57,234 nucleotides of DNA, taken from NCBI GenBank assembly GCA_937928215.1, contig CALFWL010000138.1:1-57234 (forward strand). The letters run 5' to 3'. Both the position numbers and the translations under genes were made by a program. The notes beneath the pieces were generated by a model, which was given only the letters and a program-made list of their open reading frames with translations, was not told where the DNA came from and ran no database searches. Positions 44,188 to 53,728 of this stretch are shown piece after piece. This DNA comes from an uncultured Pirellulaceae bacterium. GTDB lineage: Bacteria > Planctomycetota > Planctomycetia > Pirellulales > Pirellulaceae. How positions within the stretch are numbered: position 1 is the stretch's first letter; each line of letters starts with the position of its first letter.

Positions 44188-46545
44188 TCATCTAGTCCTG
44201 CTCCGTGAAGACGACACCCTGCCGCTTCCACTTAAGACGGGCTCTTCGACTGACTCAACTCCATTTGAAACAGCCGGTACGTGTGGCATGATCGATCGAG
44301 AGCCAGCCGAATAATTTTTGCCGTAGGCTTTGCCACCATAGCTGTATCCGTAATTACCTGAGTACTCATAGCGATTGTGGTCGCTTCGCTTGAGACCGTT
44401 AATAATTACGCCATCCAGCTCGACACCCATGGAGTCCATGCCCTCCTTGGCTTGCCTCGCACAGTCGCGCACGCCCTTTCTGATCCGCATCACCAGATAA
44501 ACCATGTCGACGAACCGGCAAACGATACTAGGGTCGGTAACCGCCAACAACGGAGGCGTATCGACAAGAATGAAATCGAACTGAGACCTACACGCCCCCA
44601 AAACCTCTTCGAAGCGCCCGCAAGTCAGCAATTCAGCCGGATTCGATGGCATCGGCCCGCATGGTAGCACCGACAAGAAGCCCGGCTGGACTACTCGCAT
44701 CGCCTCGCTCAAATCAAGCTCCCTGTACATAACCGAGGTTGTGCCGCGATCATTCGAGAGCCCAAAGAGTTTGTGTTGAGTTGGTTTTCGAAAGTCAGCG
44801 TCAATGACCAGTACTTTACGGCCCGACTGAGCAATCGAAGCGGCGAGATTCGCGATTGTGGTCGACTTTCCGTCTCCTGGCAGAGGGCTGGTTACCTGGA
44901 TAACCTTCGCGTTTTTCTCTTGAGCCTGAAAGAAAACGGAGGTTCGAATGGAACGATAGGATTCGCTGCTGTTTCCCGAAGGTTGATGCAAGACGATGAG
45001 TTCCGGTGCAACCGATGGATAAGGTGAGTCTTTACTAGGTCGACATCTCTGAAATAAACTGACATGTCCGATGACCCGGGTGCCCAACACTGCGGCAATG
45101 TCTTCGGATGATCGAAATGTCTTTTCGGCAACTTCTTTCAAACCTGCCAGCACCAAGCCAAACAGGCTACCCAAGAACAGTCCACCCGCAACACAAATTG
45201 GCAAGCTGGGTGCCACCTGCTCCCCGAACGACGGTGGGTTAAGAACCGACATTTTGCGCCAACTAAAATCCTTCAATACATTGATCTCGCCAAGACGATC
45301 GATGACCGTATAGTAGCCTTTCTCCAAGCGATCACGCTCACGCTGCAACGCCAACAATTGTTCGACATCCGCTGCGGCGGCTGAGGCCTCAGCCTGCTCT
45401 TCCTGAATCGCTCGCTTGACACTCGCTTCTTGGGAATTAAGCATGTTGATCTGTCCCGCCATGTGATCGGTAAAGATCTCGACCATCTGTCGCTGTGAAT
45501 CATCGCTGCCTGCCTTTGCCGGCTCGCTACCACGCAAGGTAGACAGTTCCTGCATTCGCAATTTATCGACCGTTGCAATCTGATTGCGAATAGCGATCAA
45601 ATCAGGATGCTGGGAACCAAATTCGTTAAGTAGTCGTTGCTCCAAAACCTTTAGCTCGACGTATTGATTGTGCGTCGAAACGTAAGCCCCCAAAGATCCT
45701 TCATTGAAATCCTGAAGAATCCCGATCATTAAGGCGTCGAGATTTTTCCCGGCCATCTGCGACTGCTTGACATTTTCAACATTCACTTGCAGTTTGGTGC
45801 GTTGGCGACGGAGTTCGTGTAGTTCATCGTGCAGCTTGGACTGTTGAATCTGAAACGTATTGATGATTCGCCCATCCATCGTCAGCAATTCAGGATTGGC
45901 CATCAGGGCCTGAATCTGTTTTTCCACCTCGGTCAACCGATCGAGCATATCCTGTTGAACCTGTTGAATCAGGCTGGCCGTCTCGCCGCCAATGTCCTTG
46001 GCCGTTGATTCAATATGATGACCAAAAGAACCGATGATACCGTCTAAAATCTGCCGGCATTCTTCCGGGTCCGGCCCGTCGAACGAAATTTCGATGACTC
46101 CAGAATTTGACTTAATATCGGCGGACTTCGCGATAAAAGAATCGCCATCACGAAGGTCATGCAGTACGTCTTCAGCTTCACTAAAGGTTGCCAACGCTTC
46201 GAAGTTGCCCTGTTTGACCGCGGGCGCGAGAACGGTGGAGCTTTTTAAAATTTCAATATACTTTTCGATCGCCACTTGGCTGAAAAACGATTCCCCGTCA
46301 GCACCACTAATCGTCGGAGCGTTTTTTTCATCGACAAAAATCTTGGCGGTTGATCGAAACGTTTTAGGCACCGTCAAAAAGAACAACGTCGCTAAGCCGA
46401 TACCCATTAAGGTAAAAAACGATATCAGCCAGACATTGCGCTTGACAGTGTCTAAAATGTCAAAGTTAAAGGTGTCAGAATTAGCACGACCATCAGCGGA
46501 GGCACTCCTGGCAATCGAGCCCAGATCGTTTCGGCGAGGGTTCAT
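44188..46545 (-). CDS. wzc: Wzc-like polysaccharide co-polymerase and tyrosine autokinase
   Basis: 785 residues from ATG 46545. An N-terminal Wzz-type chain-length region has a first membrane helix (VWLISFFTLMGIGLATLFFL), a long periplasmic coiled coil (about 160-420) and a second helix (ICVAGGLFLGSLFGLVLAGL). The cytoplasmic BY-kinase has Walker A LPGDGKSTTIANLA, Walker A' VLVIDADFRKP and Walker B FILVDTPPLL. The end (HNRYEYSGNYGYSYGGKAYG) is packed with Tyr, the autophosphorylation cluster. It controls polymer length and export. No Wza-like outer membrane channel gene is in the window. Confidence 0.93.
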   Translation of the reverse strand: MNPRRNDLGSIARSASADGRANSDTFNFDILDTVKRNVWLISFFTLMGIGLATLFFLTVPKTFRSTAKIFVDEKNAPTISGADGESFFSQVAIEKYIEILKSSTVLAPAVKQGNFEALATFSEAEDVLHDLRDGDSFIAKSADIKSNSGVIEISFDGPDPEECRQILDGIIGSFGHHIESTAKDIGGETASLIQQVQQDMLDRLTEVEKQIQALMANPELLTMDGRIINTFQIQQSKLHDELHELRRQRTKLQVNVENVKQSQMAGKNLDALMIGILQDFNEGSLGAYVSTHNQYVELKVLEQRLLNEFGSQHPDLIAIRNQIATVDKLRMQELSTLRGSEPAKAGSDDSQRQMVEIFTDHMAGQINMLNSQEASVKRAIQEEQAEASAAAADVEQLLALQRERDRLEKGYYTVIDRLGEINVLKDFSWRKMSVLNPPSFGEQVAPSLPICVAGGLFLGSLFGLVLAGLKEVAEKTFRSSEDIAAVLGTRVIGHVSLFQRCRPSKDSPYPSVAPELIVLHQPSGNSSESYRSIRTSVFFQAQEKNAKVIQVTSPLPGDGKSTTIANLAASIAQSGRKVLVIDADFRKPTQHKLFGLSNDRGTTSVMYRELDLSEAMRVVQPGFLSVLPCGPMPSNPAELLTCGRFEEVLGACRSQFDFILVDTPPLLAVTDPSIVCRFVDMVYLVMRIRKGVRDCARQAKEGMDSMGVELDGVIINGLKRSDHNRYEYSGNYGYSYGGKAYGKNYSAGSRSIMPHVPAVSNGVESVEEPVLSGSGRVSSSRSRTR

Positions 46546-46757
46546 AATTAAGTTCCAGCAAATTTCTTGTCCGGCGGGCAAGGGCTTGCGCCCGAAAGCC
46601 TCAGCTCCAGAGCATTTCGGCCCAACATTGTCGCCGTGTAGTATTATCAGTCACGCTAGGTATTGGAAGCGTCTATTTTTTTATGGTCCACATAATTTGG
46701 CCGCTATTAAAAACGGTCTTGATGCAGTTCGTGCCATCAAGACACGACCGAGCCGCC

Positions 46758-48728
46758 TCAAAAAACAACGGTGTGCAGGCTGGACTGGCTCTCGCTGCCA
46801 ACAGCGGATCCATCAGCCTCAATCGCCCCAAATTCCGGCACCAACTTTTTCAAGCACATCCGAATCGCGGCATCGCTACCGTATGCCAAGTTCAACAATT
46901 CATCCACGGACTCGATCGTTTCCTGCAATGAAAACTCACGATGAAAAGCCGTAAGAATTTTTTCATGTGCTGTCGGGAGCGATTGTTCATCTCCGTAGTA
47001 AAGTTCTTCGTACAGCTTTTCGCCCGGCCGAATCCCGGTATAGACGATGTCAATTGAATTAGCGGGTAAGCCCCCCAGACGAATCATGTCTTTTGCCAGA
47101 TCTTGGATTAACACCGGCTCACCCATCTCCAGCACAAAAATCTCGCCCCCCCTGCCCATGCTGCCAGCCTGAACCACCAATTGAGCCGCCTCGGGGATCG
47201 TCATAAAAAAGCGGGTCATCCTTGGGTCCGTGATCGTAATCGGGCCGCCGCGGCTGATCTGCTCCTTGAACAACGGCACGACACTCCCGGCACTACCCAG
47301 CACGTTTCCAAAACGGGTCACAACGTATTTCGTCTTCGATTGAGCCCCCAACGCTAGGCAATAACGTTCTGCGATTTGCTTGGTGCAACCCATCAAACTG
47401 GTCGGGTTGACCGCCTTGTCGGTAGACACCATGACGAATTTCTCAACCCCATACTCGCTTGCCATATCGGCGACAATTTTGGTGCCGAGAACATTGTTGA
47501 TAACCGCTTCGCCAGCATTGCCCTCGGTAAGCGGCACATGCTTATGAGCAGCTGCATGAAACACAACGACAGGGCGATGCGTCGACATGACTTCCGCAAC
47601 ACGTCGCCTGTCCGTGATGTTCGCTAACACGGGAAGGACCTCGGTCGAACCCTCAAAGTCGCGACATAGCTCACGATTGATTTGATACAAACGGTTCTCA
47701 CCTCGTCCCAGCATCACAATTCGGTCAGGTCCAAAATCGATCAGTTGCCGGCACAACTCGCTGCCGATACTGCCGCCTGCCCCCGTCACCAATATCGTCT
47801 TGCCAGCCACCATGTCACGAATCGCGATCTGATCGAGTTCAACGGGGGCACGACGCAGCAGATCCTCAACGCGAACCTCGCGAACCGGAATTCGAGTACC
47901 ACCTTCGAGCATACGATTGAGTTCTGGCACAACGTTAACTTGTACGTTGTCCTCGCGAGTACTATCGATCAAATCCCGCATCGCTTTTGCCTCAAGCGAC
48001 CCAGCCGGCACATACACCGTTTGCACGCCATGTTTTTTACACAGCGCTGACATCTCGCCAAGATGTCCCAGCACTGAGATATCACTGAAACGAGTTGAGC
48101 GCACTTTCTGCTTTGAAACCAACCCAATCACTCGGCAGTTCAGTGATGGGCGAGAATTGACAAGGTGAGCCAGTTTGGCAACGTCCGGACTCGACCCCAA
48201 CATCAGGGCAGGGCGTCGTCTGACGCGCTGCTTCACAGGTAAACGCTCGTCCCAGAAACGCCAGACGCTTCGCAGCGCTGACAAAGTCAAAATTGTAAAC
48301 GCGCAATCAATTAAAACGGCGCCCCGCGAAATTTGAAAGTCGTCAATCGCGAGGTAGTCAATTGCGAGGACAACCAAAGTCGCAATTGCAGATGACTGGG
48401 CCACCGAGACCAAGTCTGCAAACGTGACGTACCGCCACCAGCCATGAAAGTTCTTCATGACGTAAAAAACCAACAGCTGAACCGATACAACCAACGGCAT
48501 CCCAAGCCAAAAATGGTTCTGAGCGTGAGAGGGAACCCAAGACTCGAAGCGAACCACCAAAGAGGCGTAAAAAACCGCCGCGAAAACACCAACATGAAAC
48601 AGCATAATTAGTGGAAGTCGATAGCGTTTAACCAAGTAGTACGCCGTCTCACTTGCTCCAACGATGTTGGTCGGAAGCGGGTCAGTTGTGAAGTCTTTGC
48701 CGTCCATCATCTTTTTTGATTGAATCAT
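46758..48728 (-). CDS. PglF/WbpM/CapD-like nucleotide-sugar 4,6-dehydratase
   Basis: 656 residues from ATG 48728. The N-terminus has four membrane helices (IMLFHVGVFAAVFYASLVV, WLGMPLVVSVQLLVFYVMK and two more). A CoA-binding-like domain (RRRPALMLGSSPDVAKLAHL) follows, then an extended SDR domain with ILVTGAGGSIGSELCRQL (NAD site) and the STDKAVNPTSLMGCTKQIAERY active block (Met for Tyr, as in WbpM/PglF). Such enzymes make UDP-4-keto-6-deoxy-GlcNAc and are the first step to bacillosamine-type sugars. It is the first gene after the small exported proteins upstream. The start could also be ATG 48710. Confidence 0.92.
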   Translation of the reverse strand: MIQSKKMMDGKDFTTDPLPTNIVGASETAYYLVKRYRLPLIMLFHVGVFAAVFYASLVVRFESWVPSHAQNHFWLGMPLVVSVQLLVFYVMKNFHGWWRYVTFADLVSVAQSSAIATLVVLAIDYLAIDDFQISRGAVLIDCAFTILTLSALRSVWRFWDERLPVKQRVRRRPALMLGSSPDVAKLAHLVNSRPSLNCRVIGLVSKQKVRSTRFSDISVLGHLGEMSALCKKHGVQTVYVPAGSLEAKAMRDLIDSTREDNVQVNVVPELNRMLEGGTRIPVREVRVEDLLRRAPVELDQIAIRDMVAGKTILVTGAGGSIGSELCRQLIDFGPDRIVMLGRGENRLYQINRELCRDFEGSTEVLPVLANITDRRRVAEVMSTHRPVVVFHAAAHKHVPLTEGNAGEAVINNVLGTKIVADMASEYGVEKFVMVSTDKAVNPTSLMGCTKQIAERYCLALGAQSKTKYVVTRFGNVLGSAGSVVPLFKEQISRGGPITITDPRMTRFFMTIPEAAQLVVQAGSMGRGGEIFVLEMGEPVLIQDLAKDMIRLGGLPANSIDIVYTGIRPGEKLYEELYYGDEQSLPTAHEKILTAFHREFSLQETIESVDELLNLAYGSDAAIRMCLKKLVPEFGAIEADGSAVGSESQSSLHTVVF

Positions 48729-49075
48729 GGCTCTAATCGCGAAGCATTGGAAATAGTAGAGGAACGATCGCACACATAGCTTCCCTGCTATCACAAATCA
48801 ATTCGGCTCAGGAGGCATAAGATAAAAATCCAGAAGCCCCAATCTAAACAGCACACATCAAACCGACAGCACCCAGTTCGGCAAAATGACAAAGCCAACG
48901 CGCGTCGCGTTCGAATATCCATCTTAATCCGGACAGGTGGAACACACATTTCACTCCCAACAGAACAAGTCGTTCCCACATGCCGCTGCGGGAATACGGA
49001 CTTCCAGCCTTCGGAGAAATCTGCAATCCATCGGAACCCGTAAACCAAACACCACAGACGGCTGGACTGCGCAGC
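48729..49075. other. Gap upstream of the polysaccharide operon
   Basis: About 350 bases between the dehydratase start and the terminator of the next upstream gene. It should contain the promoter for the long minus-strand operon. No gene or JUMPstart-like (ops) element was recognised. Confidence 0.35.
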
Positions 49076-49100
49076 AAAAAGGGCATCCGAATGGACGCCC
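49076..49100 (-). terminator. Rho-independent terminator of the exported protein gene at 49158
   Basis: Stem GGGC(A/G)TCC (49081-49088 with 49093-49100, one G-T pair, loop GAAT), followed on the minus strand by TTTTT (49076-49080). It lies 57 bases beyond the stop codon at 49158. Confidence 0.72.
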
Positions 49101-49157
49101 CTTTCCATTGATAGCAATTCGTTTTTCGCACGCCAAGCTGGCGACCCGCAAAAGCCG

Positions 49158-49805
49158 CTACTCAGCCGGGCTCGCAGGATCCCCGGTAGCAATCGCAACG
49201 GGAATAGCGACTGCTGCCCCAATTAGAGCGAGTCGTCGGAACGAACCACCACCACCGCCGGCAACAGCACCGCCACCACCAAAGCCACCGCCGCATGTTG
49301 AGCAGCTACTGACGGGAGCAGCCACATCCGAATAAATTGGCGCTGCTTCGGCGTAGGCAACTTCGCCGCAAGTACTGCAACCACCATCGTAAGCAACTTG
49401 CAGAGCCAAAGAGGTGTAAGCCGAAGCGTTTTCTTCACCAACAGCTTCGTCGCCAGCTGAAACAACCACGACTTGGTTGCCAACGTACTCACCCGAAACG
49501 CCTGCCATGGTGTACTCACCCGGCTTCACGTCGGCAAACGAGAAGTTACCGACAATGTCGGTGGAGCCTGCTGCGACTGTTTTTCCATCCGCAACGAGCT
49601 TCACTTCGGCAACCATCGGAGCTTGCTCGTTATCAAGCATCGCAAAGACATGACCCGACAAAGAACCGTCTGCGTTCAGGGCAACCCGGATTGGCGCCTT
49701 CCCTTTAACAGGAGAGGCTTGTTCAGTCTGTCCCAAGACAGAAGAACCCGTAAGCAGCGCCGCGATAACAGTCAGCGAGACGCTTGAAAACAACTTGGCG
49801 AACAT
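49158..49805 (-). CDS. Small exported protein with CarboxypepD-like region and PASPAE tail
   Basis: 215 residues, signal peptide 1-25 (MFAKLFSSVSLTVIAALLTG...). A middle of about 95 residues (ALNADGSLSGHVFAMLDNEQAP ... NFSFADVKPGEYTMAGVSG) resembles the carboxypeptidase regulatory-like (Ig-type) fold. Two CSTCG words and a Gly-rich stretch follow, and the end is RLALIGAAVAIPVAIATGDPASPAE. The same tail ends the product at 50154, a paralog. It has no basic residues after the hydrophobic span, unlike PEP-CTERM or LPXTG tails. Function unknown; the position upstream of the polysaccharide locus suggests an envelope role. Confidence 0.85.
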   Translation of the reverse strand: MFAKLFSSVSLTVIAALLTGSSVLGQTEQASPVKGKAPIRVALNADGSLSGHVFAMLDNEQAPMVAEVKLVADGKTVAAGSTDIVGNFSFADVKPGEYTMAGVSGEYVGNQVVVVSAGDEAVGEENASAYTSLALQVAYDGGCSTCGEVAYAEAAPIYSDVAAPVSSCSTCGGGFGGGGAVAGGGGGSFRRLALIGAAVAIPVAIATGDPASPAE

Positions 49806-50153
49806 AGGAACTCCAGCATTAAAACACGGTGTAAGGTCGAAGAAAGGTTCACAATGGCGAATTGAGTCAAATTACGCTCAAAGCGTCAGACCACTATTCG
49901 AGCCATATGTTATCCACCCGAACCGTCTACACAAGTCTGAAGACCCGGAAAAAGATGATAATTTATCCAATTATTCAATTCAGACCGGCAATGCCGACTA
50001 TGCCTCCCTTAAAAAGAATTGGCGTTGCTCGCGTCAAGCCCCATCCCCGATTGGCGGGTTCCGAGAACGAGCGAGGGCCCCTAAAGGGTTATCTCCGCAA
50101 TTTCGTCGTTCATTCTGACTCGCGGATCCCGACCCGCAGCAGGTATGATTACC
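49806..50153. other. Gap between the two paralogous exported-protein genes
   Basis: About 350 bases that should hold the promoter of the gene at 49158-49805 and the end of the upstream transcript. I see no clear terminator and no gene. Confidence 0.35.
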
Positions 50154-50792
50154 CTACTCCGCCGGGCTGGCGGGCCCCTCGCCAGCAGTGATCCCGACGG
50201 GTATTGCCACCGCAGCTCCAATCAGCCCCAAGCGAGCGACCGAAAATCCGCCTTGTGAGCCCGTCAAAACCCTGAAACCGCCTCTACCATGGCCAGTTGA
50301 AAACGAGCCTTGCGGAAATGGGCCGGCCGGGACCGATGCAACAGCATTCGCAACGGGAATGGAGCCAGTGGTTGAGCTACCATCACTAACCTGTAGAGCC
50401 ATTGAGGTGTAAGCGCCGGTCAGCTCAGCGTCTTTTTCGGTGGCGTCTTTTTTGGCTGAGGTAACGACGACGACTGGTCCGCCCGTGCCGCCATTGTATA
50501 CCCCAGAAACGCCGGACACGGTGCATCCGCCCTTGATGTCTTCGAATGAAAACTGGCCAAACACATTTGTCTGAAGCGTCGCAACTTCTTGGCCGTCAGC
50601 AGCCAGCGTAACTTTGGCTGCGACCGGTGCTTTTTCATTGTCCAACATCGCGAACGCTTGGCCGGTTAGCATGTCGTCATGATCAAGCGCGGCTCGAACC
50701 ACAGATTGCCTCGCTGCGGGAGCCTGTATGAAGACGGAACCGCCGACCACAAACGCTAACAACATGGCAGGAAAAAATGATTCAAATCGCAT
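50154..50792 (-). CDS. Small exported protein, paralog of the one at 49158, PASPAE tail
   Basis: 212 residues. Signal peptide MRFESFFPAMLLAFVVGGSVF; then a region parallel to its neighbour (MLTGQAFAMLDNEKAPVAAK, FGQFSFEDIKGG, VSGVSGVYNGG, YTSMALQVSDG). A low-complexity stretch and the closing RLGLIGAAVAIPVGITAGEGPASPAE follow. The neighbour's CSTCG words are missing here. Conserved start and tail with a diverged middle indicate an old tandem duplication. Unknown function. Confidence 0.83.
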   Translation of the reverse strand: MRFESFFPAMLLAFVVGGSVFIQAPAARQSVVRAALDHDDMLTGQAFAMLDNEKAPVAAKVTLAADGQEVATLQTNVFGQFSFEDIKGGCTVSGVSGVYNGGTGGPVVVVTSAKKDATEKDAELTGAYTSMALQVSDGSSTTGSIPVANAVASVPAGPFPQGSFSTGHGRGGFRVLTGSQGGFSVARLGLIGAAVAIPVGITAGEGPASPAE

Positions 50793-51031
50793 CAGAAGGT
50801 GTTCCAGCCAGTGTAAAATCTTTATGAATTAGTTGAACCATCGCTACGGTACGACCGGGACATTGGTAAGGTCGCCAGATGGTTATTTGTTGCTTATTGA
50901 TCGCGAACTCTGTAACCTCGCCTGCTATCGGAGACATGCTGGCCGCAAGTTCAAAAAACCCGCCGTTTTTCCACATGCTCAGGCATTACTCTCTGCGTTC
51001 TCCGCGCCGCTTCCCTTTGGCTCCTCCGGCA

Positions 51032-53695
51032 ATGAACGAACGATCAATTGTGCGAGACATCTTTGGCATCACAGCTACGCTGACGCTTATCGCGATGCCG
51101 GTCTGGATTCTCGGCGGCAATCTCCCGCCCGTACGAACCCTCTGCCTCGGATTGTCGGGGTTGTTCGGGTTGCTCATGCTGCTGCTGGATTTCAGGCGTC
51201 CAGCAGAAGCTCCTGAGTCTCGCTTGTCCCATGCGACGAAAATTGTGTTACTGACAGCAGTGGTCTTCGCGGCGATTCAAGCGATCGAGCATCCGGCGAA
51301 TTTCCTGCAAAGCATTTATCCAGCAGCGACTCGTTTGCGTTTGGCTGAGCTAGTGCTGGGCGTCATGGCATTTTTCTTTTTTTCTAGGCTGTTTATTAGC
51401 CAACGATTACTAATCGGGTTCCTGCTAACGGTTCTGTCAACTGGCGCTGCGGTCAGTCTCTTTGGTTTGGTTCAACGGTTAACTTGGAACGGAAAACTCT
51501 ACGGCTTCTACGAGCTCATCCATGGAGGCCAACCCTTTGGCCCTTTCGTCAATGGAAATAACGCCGGCGGTTTTTTACTGATGTGTTTCTCTGCGGGAGC
51601 TTTTTTTGTTGCCCGGCAACACTACGACAGACGGCTGGACTCACTGGCCTTGGAGGCTCGCGGTCAAGGTTTTTCTGGCGAGCTAAAAGACTTCCTCATT
51701 GGCGGGTTAGCTCGACTCAGCGCCAAGCAGTTGTATGTCTATGCCGGCCTCGTTGCCGTAACCGCAGGAATCACGGCATCGCTTAGTCGCGGCGCGCTGA
51801 TCTCCTTGGTCGTGTCAGCCTCGGTTGGCTGGCTGGTCATGTTCAGCGGTCGACGGCTCACATTCCTAATTTCGATGCTCATACTGAGCGTCAGTATTGG
51901 GATCACAGCATACGCAGAAAAGAGCGATGCAACCAAGCGTGTGATAACGGTTGCTGACAGTTTGACAAGTCTCACCGATGTCAGTGCTGCCGCACAGCCT
52001 CGCATTATTCACTGGTCAGACACGCTGCGAGCCAGCCAAAACTACTGGCTGACTGGCAGTGGTCTCGGGACGTATGTCGATGCATATCTACCGCATCAAA
52101 AATCTGAATCAAAGAAAGTTTACTTTCATGCCGAGAATCAATATCTTGAAACGCTGCTGGAACTCGGCGTGGTCGGTGTCTGCCTGCTGTTGTTGGTTAT
52201 CGGACTGTGCCTGAGCATCTCAATTCGCTTGATCGGCCAATCCGACGCGACTTCGAAGGCAGTTGGTTTGGCGGGATTGATTTGTCTTCTTGGACAAATT
52301 CTAGCGGGCAGCCTAGATTTTGGGTTATACATGCCTGCCAACTCACTACTGATGGCTGGCATGATGGGGGCAGTCGTTGCGCGAAACGACTGGCTGCAAA
52401 AGAGGGCAAAAGAAACCGGAACCGTCAAGCACTCAGCCTACAAGCAGACCGTCAGCCGTGTGTGCTTTGGCGTTGCGCTGCTGAGCGCTTGCTGGGGGGC
52501 TTATGAGTACTCGGGAGCGGATGCCGGTAAAGCGACCTCGCGTTTTCTGGCACGTTTCGAGCCCACAGCGGATTCTGACAAAATTGAGAAAGTCCAGCGT
52601 TGGGCGCACTATGCCGTGTCCATCCGGGGCGACGACGCAGCGAACCACCTGAATCTTGCCCATCTCGCTATTTTGAGATACCGACTTGCCGCCAGCGCAG
52701 CCTTGCTCAACGATGAGCAAAAACTCATCGAGCCAACGACTCGCAGTGCTGGAACCGAGCCAACGACAGCGATCCAACCAGTCAACCCGACGGAAGAAAA
52801 AGCTGAAACACCTGTCGCTCCGCCAACATTGGTCGATGTATGGCCCTACACCAAGCTGGAGATCCTGCATCAATCTGCCCGCGCAACTGAGCCCGAGGGC
52901 AGGACGCTCTTTGAAAACTTGCTCGACCACGGGCTGATCGAGACACATTTACAAAGCGCCTGGAGCCATCTCCAGGACGCACGTGCAGCGCACCCGAAAT
53001 CCAAACAATGCCAGCTGGCGATTACACGTTTATCTTTTTTGTTCGAAGACAGGCAGACCGAGACTCAACGAATTGAATCGGTCGTATCCAACTATCCGCT
53101 CGACCAACAGATTTTATTCGTTTGTGGATTACTGTCCCATCAATTGCAACAGCCGGATCGCGGTTGCGATTATTGGAGGCGGTGCATGGAAGTCACTCGT
53201 GACTACGACGCCACGATCGTCGCGTACTGCCGGTCTCAATTGACGCTTCCTCAATTCTTACAACAAGTGGTACCCACTGACCCAGCGCGCGTGATTCAAA
53301 TCGCCCGCGTCTATTTTCGTGCCCCAGAGGATTTACCGCTGAAGAAAGCAATCCTTCGACGTGTCGATGAACTCTTGCCTGATGCAAAGCTGGAGTGGGT
53401 CGAAAAACTTGACCTGCGAGGCCAAGCCGCACTATTCGCCCAGCGTTACCAGACGGCGACAATGGTCTTTCAACAAGTTCTTGAGAAAGCTCCCGACCTC
53501 AACCGGGCTCGCCTCCATTATGCAATGGCGTTAATGGGCTCCGGGCAATACGAAGAAGCACGGACCCAACTTAGAATATGCCTACTGCAACCCGATAGCC
53601 GAAAACCATTGATTCGCAGCCTCCTAAAAAGCGTGAGTTCGCGACAAGCTCGCAGCCTCCGCAATGCAAAGGCAAAGGCGAGGGCAACCCCATAA
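51032..53695 (+). CDS. O-antigen-ligase-like protein with C-terminal TPR-like repeats
   Basis: 887 residues from ATG 51032 (the frame is open to 50879; ATG 50975 is also possible). The first half has about ten to twelve helices (DIFGITATLTLIAMPVWILGG, GLSGLFGLLMLLLDF and others) and the Wzy_C signature region YWLTGSGLGTYVDAYLPHQ and HAENQYLETLLELG. The second half is soluble with helical repeats (AALFAQRYQTATMVFQQVLE, AMALMGSGQYEEARTQLRICLL) like TPR. It likely acts as ligase or polymerase for a glycan, with TPRs for assembly. It is on the plus strand, divergent from the paralog gene. Confidence 0.83.
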   Translation: MNERSIVRDIFGITATLTLIAMPVWILGGNLPPVRTLCLGLSGLFGLLMLLLDFRRPAEAPESRLSHATKIVLLTAVVFAAIQAIEHPANFLQSIYPAATRLRLAELVLGVMAFFFFSRLFISQRLLIGFLLTVLSTGAAVSLFGLVQRLTWNGKLYGFYELIHGGQPFGPFVNGNNAGGFLLMCFSAGAFFVARQHYDRRLDSLALEARGQGFSGELKDFLIGGLARLSAKQLYVYAGLVAVTAGITASLSRGALISLVVSASVGWLVMFSGRRLTFLISMLILSVSIGITAYAEKSDATKRVITVADSLTSLTDVSAAAQPRIIHWSDTLRASQNYWLTGSGLGTYVDAYLPHQKSESKKVYFHAENQYLETLLELGVVGVCLLLLVIGLCLSISIRLIGQSDATSKAVGLAGLICLLGQILAGSLDFGLYMPANSLLMAGMMGAVVARNDWLQKRAKETGTVKHSAYKQTVSRVCFGVALLSACWGAYEYSGADAGKATSRFLARFEPTADSDKIEKVQRWAHYAVSIRGDDAANHLNLAHLAILRYRLAASAALLNDEQKLIEPTTRSAGTEPTTAIQPVNPTEEKAETPVAPPTLVDVWPYTKLEILHQSARATEPEGRTLFENLLDHGLIETHLQSAWSHLQDARAAHPKSKQCQLAITRLSFLFEDRQTETQRIESVVSNYPLDQQILFVCGLLSHQLQQPDRGCDYWRRCMEVTRDYDATIVAYCRSQLTLPQFLQQVVPTDPARVIQIARVYFRAPEDLPLKKAILRRVDELLPDAKLEWVEKLDLRGQAALFAQRYQTATMVFQQVLEKAPDLNRARLHYAMALMGSGQYEEARTQLRICLLQPDSRKPLIRSLLKSVSSRQARSLRNAKAKARATP

Positions 53696-53728
53696 GCGTT
53701 GAGGTGAACGTCAAGCGAAGAAATAAGT

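Noticed and set aside
43932-44231. 99-residue frame in the gap after the tyrosine kinase gene
   Set aside because: No known motif, overlaps the Wzc end, and starts without support.
46034-46954. 306-residue plus-strand frame across the Wzc start and dehydratase end
   Set aside because: Antisense to two clear genes and no domain seen.
48937-49335. 132-residue Pro-rich plus-strand frame
   Set aside because: The PPPP-rich end is the reverse of the Gly-rich stretch in the exported protein; no evidence for a gene.
53696-53728. Inverted GTGAAC/GTTCAC pair between the ligase-like and peroxidase genes as a terminator
   Set aside because: The stem is only six base pairs with a long loop and no T run.
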